NCBI GenBank assembly: GCA_002293145.1
Contig: DBCO01000015.1
Span: 89,412-153,411 of the forward strand
Length of the DNA: 64,000 nt
Direction: 5' to 3'
Source of the DNA: Akkermansiaceae bacterium UBA956
Lineage (GTDB): Bacteria; Verrucomicrobiota; Verrucomicrobiia; Verrucomicrobiales; Akkermansiaceae
Both the position numbers and the translations under genes were made by a program. Below, piece by piece: positions 10,076-18,874 of the stretch (the first letter of the stretch is position 1; the number at the start of each line of letters is the position of its first letter). The notes under the pieces are model-generated. The model was not told the origin of the DNA. It worked only from the letters and a program-made list of their open reading frames with translations, and searched no databases.

Positions 10076-11611
10076 TTACTCGGCGCGCGAGAGGTTGTGG
10101 AGTCCACGCGTAAGCAGAGCTTGATCGATGGAATTGGAGAGTTGCTCATCGAGGTGGACGATGAGATTTTCTTCTAGGAATTCTATGCTGTGAGAGGTGC
10201 TGCCGAGGCGAGGTTTGGAAAAGGCTTGGAGCATGTCCTTCATATTGCGCACAGGTTTGCCATTGACCTTGCTGATGATCATGTTACGCAGGCTTTCGTA
10301 ACCTACTGTAGCTTGAGTGGGAATCACGGCGGTGAGGCAGATCATTCGGTCGTGATTTTCCTGGTATTTTTCAGGATTGCTGAGGGCATCGAGGTAATTC
10401 AGCGGAGCGTCAGACTGCCAATCTTCTCCATAGGCTTCGAGTAGGGGTCTGGTGAGTTCTTGGAAAATGAGGCCGCCTTTGATGAGGAAGTTGGGGGCTT
10501 TGCCGAAGCTGTAGGTGGGCACCAAGCGCGTGCTTTCTTCTTGTCGGGTGAGGATGGCGGTGACTTCGATTTCATTTGCATCGCGCCAGACTTTGAGTTT
10601 GATTTGGTCACCAGCGGACTTGGTGCCGCGCACGAGCTGCACCCAGTGGAGGCTGCCGTATTGAGAATCGGTATAATAGCCGCGGCGATCGATGGGATGA
10701 TCCTCGATGAAGAGGATGACGTCACCTTTGCGAAGCTCTGCGGCATCGGCCGCCGAGCCTTTACGAACTTTGCTGATGTAAATGCCGCCGAGCTGGTTAG
10801 GGAGTTTGAGCCAGCGGCGAAAATGATCATCCTCGGTGGGGCTGAAGGAGATGCCGATATTGGGGAAACCTCGGTAGGATTCTTTTTTTGCCTCGGAGAG
10901 AAAGCGGGTGAGAAGCGGCGTGGCAATGACGTCGCTGATTTGGTCTTTGGAGTCGTAAGAGCTTAGAATGCCGGTCAGTTGGTTGTTTTGAAAAACCGGA
11001 ACGGAGTATGAGGAAGCGGATGATTGTAGCGAGCCCTTGAGGCGGTAGGTGAGGAAAAACTGCCCCGGCAAAAAGGTCGAGACCACTTCAGCGGAAAGAA
11101 GCTGAGCTGGGGTGACGAGACTTTGGCCGTTGTTTTCCACCTGAATGATATCGAGTGAGTCGCGAAGATCGGGAGATGGAGCAATTTCTAAGGGTAGTAA
11201 GTCGGTGAAAAATTCGGTAATCTTTTTCTCATCGCTGAGTGTGAGAAGGGCGAGATTTGCCTCGTAATCGACGCATTTGACACGAGCAGGCGCACGGCGT
11301 TTACCATCGGTAGTTTCTAGTTCGATGTAAATGGCATCGGCTACCATTTCTGCTGTGGTGAGCACTTGGTTATTGGCGACGAGGGCAGCGAGGGCACTGC
11401 GATTGCGTGAAGGATTTTTTTCCCAGGGTTGTCCGGGATTCCAGCTTTGAATGGTGGAGTGAACGCGAATTACTGATTGGCTGGGATCGCGGGGCACGGC
11501 GACAGGATCTGCAGGGGGCGTAGTAGCTGCTGTGCTCACGGTGCTTTGGCGACATGAGGCGAGCACGAGAAAGCTGAGAATGAGAAGTGAGAGGGCGCGT
11601 ATTGATTTCAT
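10076..11611 (-). CDS. Catalytically dead trypsin-like/PDZ lipoprotein (DegP/HtrA-like pseudoprotease)
   Basis: A 511-residue protein with a lipoprotein signal (LVLASC, Cys20), a trypsin-fold region (about 45-230), a PDZ-like region (about 245-360) and a C-terminal region matching that of the neighbouring protease. Aligned with that neighbour, all three catalytic positions are lost: the His site reads VLTTAEMV (Glu88), the Asp site reads YEANLALL (Asn119), and the GNSGGP loop reads SSYSVP (Tyr202 in place of Ser). The fold-supporting residues around them are kept, so it is more likely a binding or regulatory paralogue than a decaying gene. It starts 27 bases after the active protease's stop, so the two probably share an operon. 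The stop lies close to the rhs debris on the other strand. Confidence 0.85.
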   Translation of the reverse strand: MKSIRALSLLILSFLVLASCRQSTVSTAATTPPADPVAVPRDPSQSVIRVHSTIQSWNPGQPWEKNPSRNRSALAALVANNQVLTTAEMVADAIYIELETTDGKRRAPARVKCVDYEANLALLTLSDEKKITEFFTDLLPLEIAPSPDLRDSLDIIQVENNGQSLVTPAQLLSAEVVSTFLPGQFFLTYRLKGSLQSSASSYSVPVFQNNQLTGILSSYDSKDQISDVIATPLLTRFLSEAKKESYRGFPNIGISFSPTEDDHFRRWLKLPNQLGGIYISKVRKGSAADAAELRKGDVILFIEDHPIDRRGYYTDSQYGSLHWVQLVRGTKSAGDQIKLKVWRDANEIEVTAILTRQEESTRLVPTYSFGKAPNFLIKGGLIFQELTRPLLEAYGEDWQSDAPLNYLDALSNPEKYQENHDRMICLTAVIPTQATVGYESLRNMIISKVNGKPVRNMKDMLQAFSKPRLGSTSHSIEFLEENLIVHLDEQLSNSIDQALLTRGLHNLSRAE

Positions 11612-11638
11612 AACGAAAGGCGGAGTGGTGTGAGAGAG

Positions 11639-13105
11639 TTACTTTGCCTTGAGATTACTGAGGCGTGGAATGCTGTAGTTTTCCGAAATGCGTTTGTTGG
11701 CATGGGGAATGGCGGCGGCAGGGAGGATGAGCGGTCGTTCGATGCCTTTAAGCTCAATGATGAAGTTTGCAGGATGCGTAGCGGGATGCAAAAGCTCGTA
11801 GGCTTGGGAGAGGGAGGTGACTGGTGTGCCATTGATGGAATCGAGGACTTTTCCCGTGGCGTCGGGCAGGGGCGAATTGAGCTCATCGTTGAGAATGTCA
11901 GTGAGGATCACAACGTCTTCCATTTTTTGAAATAGCCCCTTGCTGACGTAATCGGAGTAATAGCGCCGTACGGTGACATCGCGGAACTGCACGGTGGCAA
12001 AAAGATTGGTGTCGAGCGGCTGAAATACTAGACCTCCGAAGACGATGTAGCGTGGTTTTTCTTCGTATTTGATCGCATACATGCGCGACTGCGGGAGAGT
12101 CTTGAGATTGACGGTGAGGTCGATCCAATCTTCATTGCGGCGGAGGCGCAGAGCGACGGGGTCACCAGCAAATTTGCGTTCGACGATCTCGTGCATGTTG
12201 ACTTTTTCTCCATCGATGAGCACTGAGCCAGAGGAATCGACAGGGTGAGAGTCGAGGCTTAACAAAACATCGCCAGGTTTCACGTGGCCAGCGCAGGTGG
12301 AAGTGGGAGTGACGTTGGTGATCAGGACACCGAGTCCATCATTGGGGAGTTTGAGTGCTTGGCGCATGGCGGGATTGATGAGCGGGAATTCAGCAATGCC
12401 GAGGTCGGTGTATTCATCGTAGCGTCCGTCTTTGATATCTTTGAGAAATCGATTCACTACGGGAGTTGGGATGATGTAGCCGGTATTGTCGGCTTGGCGT
12501 AATCCTTGAAAGGCGACGCCGATGACTTGATTTTCCTGAAGCACCGGGCCGCCCGAGTTGCCAGGATTGATGGCGGCATCGATTTGCACGATGAGGTGAG
12601 AATCTGCGCGTGAGTGGGAATAAGGCTGGAAGTCGATTCGCGAAACGACTCCCCGCGTGACGGAAAGGCGTTCGCCGCCGACGGGATAGCCGATGACGCG
12701 GACTTGAGATTCGAGCTGGGGAATGGCGGTGCCGATTTTGAAAACGGGCAGTTTGGCGAAAGGCGTGAAGTCATCGACCGAGAGGATCGCGAGATCGCAA
12801 TCGTGGGCGATGTGCTCGACCTTGGCAGTGTGTTTTTCGGGAGAGCCGTAGATGTTGATGAGGAAACGTTCGCCGTTGGAAACGACGTGCGCGTTGGTGA
12901 GAAACTGATTGGGGCCGATGAGGAATCCCGTGCCGATGCCGCCACTGAAGCGTCCTGCATTCCAGGGCGCTGCGTAGTCGGCAGTTTGGGTGGCTACCTC
13001 AATGCGCACGACAGAACGATAAATGTCCGCTGTGCTGGGGGCTACTGCTGCCGTTTGAGCGTGCAGTGGCAACGCGGCGAATAAGAGGAAAAGTAATGAT
13101 TTCAT
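11639..13105 (-). CDS. Secreted trypsin-like serine protease with PDZ domain (DegP/HtrA-like)
   Basis: A 488-residue protein with a Sec signal peptide ending near ALPLHAQ. The protease domain carries the full triad: TNAHVV (His73), HDCDLAIL (Asp104) and PGNSGGP (Ser184). A PDZ domain follows (about 235-350, GVLITNVTP and KPGDVLLSLD), then a second region of about 130 residues shared with the neighbouring pseudoprotease. HtrA proteases degrade or refold damaged envelope proteins, and PDZ domains select substrate C-termini. The gene lies between a GH25-like lipoprotein gene and the dead paralogue, all on the minus strand with gaps of 21 and 27 bases, which suggests one envelope-related operon. 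Confidence 0.9.
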   Translation of the reverse strand: MKSLLFLLFAALPLHAQTAAVAPSTADIYRSVVRIEVATQTADYAAPWNAGRFSGGIGTGFLIGPNQFLTNAHVVSNGERFLINIYGSPEKHTAKVEHIAHDCDLAILSVDDFTPFAKLPVFKIGTAIPQLESQVRVIGYPVGGERLSVTRGVVSRIDFQPYSHSRADSHLIVQIDAAINPGNSGGPVLQENQVIGVAFQGLRQADNTGYIIPTPVVNRFLKDIKDGRYDEYTDLGIAEFPLINPAMRQALKLPNDGLGVLITNVTPTSTCAGHVKPGDVLLSLDSHPVDSSGSVLIDGEKVNMHEIVERKFAGDPVALRLRRNEDWIDLTVNLKTLPQSRMYAIKYEEKPRYIVFGGLVFQPLDTNLFATVQFRDVTVRRYYSDYVSKGLFQKMEDVVILTDILNDELNSPLPDATGKVLDSINGTPVTSLSQAYELLHPATHPANFIIELKGIERPLILPAAAIPHANKRISENYSIPRLSNLKAK

Positions 13106-13126
13106 GTGGAAGAATGAGAGATTGTG

Positions 13127-13990
13127 TTAGCGAAGTGGGATGCCGTGGCGATTCCACAGCTGGGTGAGTTGCTCGCGATTACCGCGGAACAAGTTGCGTT
13201 CGACGGGGCGATCGACATTGCCGAGGTATGGGCTGAATCCGCGGTAGACTTTGGGGCTGGAGCGTCTGTTTTCCCAGAGGACGCCGCCGTATTGCCACAG
13301 CGACCAATTGCTCCAAACGTTGTATTGTTTTGTTAGGCCAGTGGGTGTTTCGGGGGCGGGAAAGGCGGAGCATTTGCCGCTGTCGTGTGAATAGAGAGCG
13401 ACCCAATAGGGGCAGAGACGAAGACGGTTTTTCACAGCATCGCTGGCGTTGTGAAGCGTGATACGAAGGTGCTCGCTGTTCTCCAAATACACCATGCAAT
13501 CGACCCCCGTGCGGGCTTTTACGATGTCGAGAAACTGAATCATTTCCGAGGTGGTCGCCAGCGCGTCGAAGTCGGCAGAGAGCAGCAAGCGCTGCTGATT
13601 CCAGTTGCGACTCTGTGCCAGCGCTTGTGCGCGATTGACGAATTGATCGGCTTGACTGCGCACGCTCACGTCTTTTGTCGTGCGGTAGTAGACTCCCACG
13701 AGCATGCCTACTCGGTCGGATGCGGCGAGAAATGTCGCGCATTTTTCATCCAGTTCGCCGCCTTTGCCTGCGCGCGCGATCAATCCAGCGGCGCCGTTGT
13801 CACGCAGGGCCGATACGTCCGAGGGCGAGTAAGCGCGACCGCTGCGTTGCTTTTCCTTCGGATCATAGGCGGAAACATTAACCACTTCCGTGCCACGCGA
13901 GCCGCCCGACGCGCCAGAGTTGACACCGCAATGAGTCAGTGAAAAGGCGAGAAGAATGACGAAAGAAGCTTGTTTGAGCAGACGTGCCAT
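13127..13990 (-). CDS. GH25-like (lysozyme-fold) lipoprotein
   Basis: About 287 residues from ATG at 13990; an upstream TTG would add five. The N-terminus is a signal sequence ending in SLTHC, a possible but atypical lipobox (His at -1). The body follows the GH25 muramidase pattern: an opening strand with VSAYDP, then GLIARAGKG, VGVYYRT, a central acidic strand SADFD, the PYWVALYS strand, WSLWQYGG, and a closing NVDRNLF-like stretch (written here NVDRPVERNLF). Classical GH25 enzymes use a DxE pair on the central strand. Here it is DFD, so activity against peptidoglycan is uncertain. It is first in the minus-strand trio with the two DegP-like genes, suggesting a shared role in envelope maintenance. 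Confidence 0.7.
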   Translation of the reverse strand: MARLLKQASFVILLAFSLTHCGVNSGASGGSRGTEVVNVSAYDPKEKQRSGRAYSPSDVSALRDNGAAGLIARAGKGGELDEKCATFLAASDRVGMLVGVYYRTTKDVSVRSQADQFVNRAQALAQSRNWNQQRLLLSADFDALATTSEMIQFLDIVKARTGVDCMVYLENSEHLRITLHNASDAVKNRLRLCPYWVALYSHDSGKCSAFPAPETPTGLTKQYNVWSNWSLWQYGGVLWENRRSSPKVYRGFSPYLGNVDRPVERNLFRGNREQLTQLWNRHGIPLR

Positions 13991-14110
13991 GTCCGAACTA
14001 TGCAAAGCTCAGCGCTTTTGGCAAGTCTCATGCGCTGGCAGCCCAGACTTTCCTTGTAATTAACAAATCCCGCGCTTGACGGCGTTATAGAAGCAAGTCA
14101 TACATCCGCC

Positions 14111-14728
14111 ATGCGAATCATCTTTCTCGTTGTAACCATGTTAGGATTGGCGACAGGTTTGCAAGCGCAAACGACTGCTCCGATCGAAGTCGTAAATTCT
14201 GCCATTGCAGCCGTGAACGATCTGGGGAAGCAGGTGGTATTAGGAAAAATGAAAACATCGATGGAGCGAATGTATCCTCAATGGCGTCAGCGTTTGAGCG
14301 AGCGTGCTGGTGGCGACGCAGCTCTCGAAAAAACCTTCGATGAGATGATGGCTGAGATGATGAAGCAAGGTACGACCATGATATCCTTCAAAACTTTTGG
14401 TTTTCCCACAGTGTATGATGTTTATCCCGGAAAAAAAGTCGAAATGGTCGATGGAAAATCCGTGGAAACCTTGATCAACACCAAGTGGATGCTGTTGATC
14501 CCTACGGAAATTCGCTACCGCGTGATGAATGGTGCCTCGCCGCTGATCATCGAGAGCAAGGGCTATCAAATTGCGATTTCGGAAAAGGATAAAATCAACT
14601 GGACCTTCATCGATGGCGCTGGATTGAAGGTGCAAGATATGCGCAGTATGTTCATCAGCTTGCCGAAAGACATGATACTACCAGAAATCAAACGCCGCGA
14701 AGTGCCGCGCGACGAGCTCAACAAATAA
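14111..14728 (+). CDS. Secreted protein of unknown function
   Basis: A 205-residue protein with a clear signal peptide (MRIIFLVVTMLGLATGLQAQ). I do not recognise a named family. The mature part starts with a helix-rich region containing many Met and Lys residues (about 25-100), followed by a beta-rich half with KWMLLIPTEIRYRV and WTFIDGAG, which resembles the layout of small NTF2-like or lipoprotein-carrier folds. It is divergent from the GH25-like gene at 13990 across about 120 bases. Its stop is almost directly joined to the SET-domain gene, so the two are probably co-transcribed. Confidence 0.75.
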   Translation: MRIIFLVVTMLGLATGLQAQTTAPIEVVNSAIAAVNDLGKQVVLGKMKTSMERMYPQWRQRLSERAGGDAALEKTFDEMMAEMMKQGTTMISFKTFGFPTVYDVYPGKKVEMVDGKSVETLINTKWMLLIPTEIRYRVMNGASPLIIESKGYQIAISEKDKINWTFIDGAGLKVQDMRSMFISLPKDMILPEIKRREVPRDELNK

Positions 14729-14743
14729 TTGCCGCCAGACGAG

Positions 14744-15364
14744 ATGTTAAAAGAACCTGATAAGAAAATCGAAAAGCAAGCGAAGCTGATTCGCAAGTTC
14801 AAAAAAATGTGGGAGCGCAGTCAAAGTGACCTTTGTGAAGTGCGTGGCTCGGTGATTCATGGTCGTGGTGTGTATGCCACGGCCGATATGAAAAAAGACG
14901 ATAAAATCATCGAGTATGTCGGTGAGTTGATCAGCAAAGAAGAGAGCGTAAGCCGTGCCAGTGTGCAGGCCGAGCTTGCTGCGCAGCATGGCGATGCCGC
15001 CGTTTACATTTTCACCGTCGATGATGATTACGATCTCGATGGCAATTTGCCATGGAACACAGCGCGCTTGATTAATCATTCTTGCGAGCCGAATTGTGAG
15101 GCTTGGATTGATAAAACTCGAATCTTCATTCATGCGCTGCGCAACATCAAAAAAGGTGAAGAGTTATCCTTTGATTATGGCTTTGAAGTCGATACTTGGG
15201 AGGAACACCTCTGCCGTTGTGGTAAAAAATCATGCGTTGGCCACATCGTGAGTCGCACGCAGTGGAAAGAATTGGAAAAGAAAAAAGCCGAGAAACACGC
15301 TTGGGCGATTATCACGAAACATGCGGCAAAAAAAATCCCAGTAGCGAAAAAATCACGCCGCTGA
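14744..15364 (+). CDS. SET-domain protein lysine methyltransferase
   Basis: About 206 residues from ATG at 14744; a TTG at 14729, directly after the previous stop, is an alternative. A basic N-terminal helix precedes a SET domain with the expected signatures: HGRGVYAT at 39-46, the pseudoknot motif NHSCEPNC at 111-118 and EELSFDYGFE at 139-148. A post-SET cysteine cluster CRCGKKSC (157-164) completes the lysine channel and probably binds zinc with the upstream Cys. The tail is Lys/Ala/Arg-rich (KHAAKKIPVAKKSRR), like a histone-H1-type tail. SET proteins transfer methyl groups from S-adenosylmethionine to lysines. In bacteria such as Chlamydia the substrate is a histone-like nucleoid protein, and that would be my first guess here. 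Confidence 0.88.
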   Translation: MLKEPDKKIEKQAKLIRKFKKMWERSQSDLCEVRGSVIHGRGVYATADMKKDDKIIEYVGELISKEESVSRASVQAELAAQHGDAAVYIFTVDDDYDLDGNLPWNTARLINHSCEPNCEAWIDKTRIFIHALRNIKKGEELSFDYGFEVDTWEEHLCRCGKKSCVGHIVSRTQWKELEKKKAEKHAWAIITKHAAKKIPVAKKSRR

Positions 15365-15395
15365 GATTTGTTGTTAGATCAATCGATTCCCTGTT

Positions 15396-16253
15396 TTACC
15401 AATCGCGCAAACGCAGTCCTAGAGTGAAAAAGTGACCACTCTCGTATTCTTCCTCGCGGATCGTGTTGCCCGAAGTAGTGAGAAACTCCACTTGATTGGC
15501 GAGGGTGAAACCCGCGCCTGCGGTGAGCCATAGATCATCGTAAAGTTGATGTTCAATGTTTACGCCGACACGATAGCTCTGCACCGAGAGATTTTGTGAG
15601 CCAAATTCTTCGACGTTCCAGATGCCGCCGCCAGGCTCGCCGACAAAGCGCACCAACCAGTCTTCGCTCAACTGGTAGCGTGCTTGCAGCGTGGGGCCAC
15701 GCAGAGCGAATTGCCATTGATCGTTCATGTCATATTGAAATCCCGCGAATGGCAGGATCGTTGGTTCACCCGTGAGGCGCGTGTATGCCAGGCCAAAATT
15801 GAGCGAGAGAGAATCGCTGAGCTTATACTCTGCACCTACGCGGCCATCGACGAAAAAATCATCGCCGCCAATGTCTTCAAAATCACTGGCAATGCCCGGA
15901 TTCAGACGCAGGCTGTAGGACCAAGCTGATCCATTTTCCTTCATCACGAAAAGCATCGGCAACTCGAGCGAGTGCAGTTGATTTTCGTAAGGATCGATGA
16001 AAAGGCCAAAGCTTTCGATTTCCGTGAGTTCATAACGGAACATCGGAATCAGAAAAAGCGAATCGGTTAGGTTGAGCGGTTTGCTAAATGCCGTTTGCAA
16101 ACGCCATTGTTGCAATGATAAATCAGCCAATCCAGTATCATTAGAATCGACATTGGAGTGATGGAACCATTGCAATTTTGCAACGCCATAGTCGAGATCA
16201 TCGGCATGAGCCAAACAAGGAAGTGATAGCAGCAGAGCGAGAGTTTTTTTCAT
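15396..16253 (-). CDS. Outer-membrane beta-barrel protein (DUF6268-like)
   Basis: About 285 residues from ATG at 16253, which gives a clean signal peptide (MKKTLALLLSLPCLAHA); longer readings upstream have no signal sequence. The mature protein is a series of alternating amphipathic strands, ends in an aromatic-containing strand (LRLRDW), and has paired-strand motifs such as DSLSLNFGLAYTR, all typical of outer-membrane barrels. The DUF6268 assignment is from pattern recognition and is moderately certain. It is convergent with the SET gene and divergent, at only 33 bases, from the alkyltransferase-like gene at 16287. Confidence 0.7.
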   Translation of the reverse strand: MKKTLALLLSLPCLAHADDLDYGVAKLQWFHHSNVDSNDTGLADLSLQQWRLQTAFSKPLNLTDSLFLIPMFRYELTEIESFGLFIDPYENQLHSLELPMLFVMKENGSAWSYSLRLNPGIASDFEDIGGDDFFVDGRVGAEYKLSDSLSLNFGLAYTRLTGEPTILPFAGFQYDMNDQWQFALRGPTLQARYQLSEDWLVRFVGEPGGGIWNVEEFGSQNLSVQSYRVGVNIEHQLYDDLWLTAGAGFTLANQVEFLTTSGNTIREEEYESGHFFTLGLRLRDW

Positions 16254-16286
16254 AGAATTGTGTGTGATGTGTGCTACTATGTCTAT

Positions 16287-16658
16287 ATGATCAGAGAACG
16301 CAAGCCCACAATTTTCGAGCAAAAAGTCTTTGACTTGGTGCGGACGATTCCCGCAGGAAAAGTCAGCACTTATGGTGATATCGCGGCGGCGCTCGGCATG
16401 CGTTCATCGCAGGCGATTGGTCAAGCGCTCAGGCGCAACCCCTTTGCGCCCGAGGTGCCGTGTCATCGGGTGATTTCTAGTAGCGGAAAAATCGGCGGAT
16501 TTCACGGCGAAAGTGCAGGGCCACGCATTGATCAAAAGCTCACCATGCTGCGTAATGAAGGGATTGGTCTCGAGGCTGGATGCATTGATTTGAGGCAGTT
16601 TCGTCATACTTTCTCAAATGCACTTGTTTCTGAAAAAACGCCTACTCAAGTGGCGTAG
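16287..16658 (+). CDS. MGMT/Ogt-family DNA-binding domain protein (alkyltransferase-like)
   Basis: A 123-residue protein from ATG at 16287; GTG at 16260 is possible but would abut the divergent gene. It consists of the DNA-binding domain of O6-alkylguanine-DNA alkyltransferases only: PAGKVSTYGDIA (22-33), the helix-turn-helix around RSSQAIGQALRRNP, and the active-site motif PCHRV with Cys59. The N-terminal ribonuclease-H-like domain of Ogt/Ada is absent. In alkyltransferase-like (ATL) proteins the Cys is replaced, usually by Trp. Here it is kept, so direct alkyl transfer is possible. It probably repairs or flags alkylated guanine. The DUF1592 gene follows 11 bases later. Confidence 0.85.
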   Translation: MIRERKPTIFEQKVFDLVRTIPAGKVSTYGDIAAALGMRSSQAIGQALRRNPFAPEVPCHRVISSSGKIGGFHGESAGPRIDQKLTMLRNEGIGLEAGCIDLRQFRHTFSNALVSEKTPTQVA

Positions 16659-16669
16659 CAGACCTCAGC

Positions 16670-18874
16670 GTGAAATCCATCATCGTATCAACATTACTCA
16701 TGACGCCTCTCTATGCTGATTTGGCGGCAGAGTGGGACAAGGACATTGTGCCGATTTTGGAAACCTATTGCTTCGATTGTCATGCGGACGGTGTGAAAAA
16801 GGGTGACTTCTCCTTCGATCCCTACGACTCGATCAATAAGATGCAAGCCAAGCGTGATGCTTGGAAGCGCGTGCGCGAAAATCTCGCCTACGAGCTCATG
16901 CCTCCCGTCGACAAAGACCAGCCATCGCCTGATGAGCGCCAAAAGCTTATTCAATGGATCGACGCTGCCGTTTTTCCGGTCGATCCCGCCAATCCTGATC
17001 CCGGACGCGTCACCTTGCGCCGGCTCAATCGTTTCGAGTATCGCAACACCGTTCGTGATTTGATTGGGGTAGTGCCGAATACTGAATTACTGCCGCCCGA
17101 TGACTCAGGCTATGGCTTCGACAACATGGCGGATGTCCTGACTCTCTCGCCCACGCACCTAGATGCCTACTTAAACACCGCATCGCTTGCGCTTGATGAA
17201 GCCTATGGCAAAGTCCATGTGCAGAAAAAAACCATTGATCCTCGGTCGATGATAGGCAGTCCCGCCTTTGAAGAGGACGAATTTGTGATGTATGCAAGCG
17301 GCAGGCGTGCGCTGAATCTGCAAGTGCCGAAGGGTAAATACAAACTCACATATCGGCTTAGCGCGACGCAAGCTGGTGATGAAAAAGTCAAAGCCAAGCT
17401 GCTACTCGGTGACGTGGTGAACGACATCACGGTAGACAATACTAGCCCCAAAGATTTCTCGATTACTGCCGAGCTGCGTGATGATCGGCGTGGTATGGGC
17501 GTGGAATTTCTCAACGACTACTGGGACGAAAAAAATCAAAAAGACCGCAATCTCACTGTGCACAGCATCACCATCGAAGGTCCCTATCTGGCAAGTGGTG
17601 GAAAAAATGCAAAACTGTTCCCGCCGCGTAAAGAAGGACAAGACGATGAGCAGTATGCGAGTTACGTATTGAGAAATTTTCTATCACACGCATTCCGTCG
17701 CCCCGCGACCGATGCAGAGATCGCACGCTATGCCGCGCTGGCTCGGCAGGAGCGCAAGCCAAAGCAGAGCCTTGATGAGTCGCTGCGCCCCGCCTTCGAG
17801 GCCGCGATGATCTCTCCGCAGTTTTTGTTTCGCGAACTTCATGCTGTTTACTCTGATGCTAAATCCGGCACCATACTCTCCGTTCCCGAGCTTTCGTTAG
17901 CCTCACGTATTTCCTACTTCCTCTGGAGTTCAGCACCTGAGGATTCGACGCTCTCGATGGCGGCAAACAAGCAACTGCGACCATTGCTCACTGACGAAGT
18001 GGATCGCATGATCCGCAGCCCCAAGACAGAGGCATTGATCGAACGATTTTTTGGACAATGGCTTCAATTCCAAGACGTGCAGATTATTCCGATTGATACG
18101 AAAAAATTTCCCGTCACCGAAGAAATGCGGCGCGATCTCGTCAATGAGACCAAGGTATTCTGCGAAGACATGCTGAAGAATAATTTGCCCGTCACGCGTT
18201 TGATTGATGCCGACTACACGTTCGTTAATGACAACCTAGCCAAGCATTATGGCATCAACGATGTCAGCGGTGATCATTTTCGCAAAGTTTCTTTGTCGGA
18301 TCCTCAACGTCGTGGCGTGCTGACTCATGGCTCGATTTTGGCACTAACCTCCAACCCCAATCGCACTTCTCCCGTTAAGCGTGGCAAGTGGGTGTTAGAA
18401 ACCTTGCTCGATGCCGCGCCGCCGCCACCGCCACCGAACGTTCCTTCGCTGCCGCCGCCCACGAACGACAGCACGGCTGCCTCGTTGCGCGTACAGCTCG
18501 AACGCCATCGCGAAGATCCTGCCTGTGCGTCCTGCCACAAACTGATGGATGGCATTGGCTTTGCCTTCGAGGCCTACGAGGTCGATGGATCACGACGCAA
18601 GGGCACGCTCGATACCCGAGGTGCACTAGCGACCGGTGAAGTGATCGATTCTCCCGCCGCTCTCTCGAAACTTCTCGCCGGCACGCGCTCGGAGCAATTT
18701 CATCGAGCATTCGCCGTCAAAATGCTGACATTTGCTCTTGGTCGCGGTTTGGATTACTACGACAAGCCTGCAGTGGACAAAATCGTTGCTCACGCGGCGA
18801 AGAACAACTACTCGCTTCACAGCTACATTCACGCCACGATTTACTCATTTCCGTTCCAAAATTATCGTCGCTGA
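16670..18874 (+). CDS. Secreted c-type-cytochrome-like protein with DUF1587/DUF1592/DUF1588/DUF1585 domains
   Basis: A 734-residue protein starting at GTG 16670 with a signal peptide ending near LYADL. A planctomycete-type cytochrome segment carries CFDCH (34-38), a haem-c motif. The domains follow in the usual order: DUF1587 (RRLNRFEYRNTVRDL), a carbohydrate-binding-like beta region, DUF1592, DUF1588 (HYGI ... RRGVLTHGSIL) and DUF1585. The DUF1588 region holds a second CxxCH-type motif, CASCH at 619-623. These proteins are very common in Planctomycetes and Verrucomicrobia, usually beside a DUF1552 protein, and are thought to act in extracytoplasmic oxidation of polysaccharides. No DUF1552 gene follows here. 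Confidence 0.93.
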   Translation: MKSIIVSTLLMTPLYADLAAEWDKDIVPILETYCFDCHADGVKKGDFSFDPYDSINKMQAKRDAWKRVRENLAYELMPPVDKDQPSPDERQKLIQWIDAAVFPVDPANPDPGRVTLRRLNRFEYRNTVRDLIGVVPNTELLPPDDSGYGFDNMADVLTLSPTHLDAYLNTASLALDEAYGKVHVQKKTIDPRSMIGSPAFEEDEFVMYASGRRALNLQVPKGKYKLTYRLSATQAGDEKVKAKLLLGDVVNDITVDNTSPKDFSITAELRDDRRGMGVEFLNDYWDEKNQKDRNLTVHSITIEGPYLASGGKNAKLFPPRKEGQDDEQYASYVLRNFLSHAFRRPATDAEIARYAALARQERKPKQSLDESLRPAFEAAMISPQFLFRELHAVYSDAKSGTILSVPELSLASRISYFLWSSAPEDSTLSMAANKQLRPLLTDEVDRMIRSPKTEALIERFFGQWLQFQDVQIIPIDTKKFPVTEEMRRDLVNETKVFCEDMLKNNLPVTRLIDADYTFVNDNLAKHYGINDVSGDHFRKVSLSDPQRRGVLTHGSILALTSNPNRTSPVKRGKWVLETLLDAAPPPPPPNVPSLPPPTNDSTAASLRVQLERHREDPACASCHKLMDGIGFAFEAYEVDGSRRKGTLDTRGALATGEVIDSPAALSKLLAGTRSEQFHRAFAVKMLTFALGRGLDYYDKPAVDKIVAHAAKNNYSLHSYIHATIYSFPFQNYRR

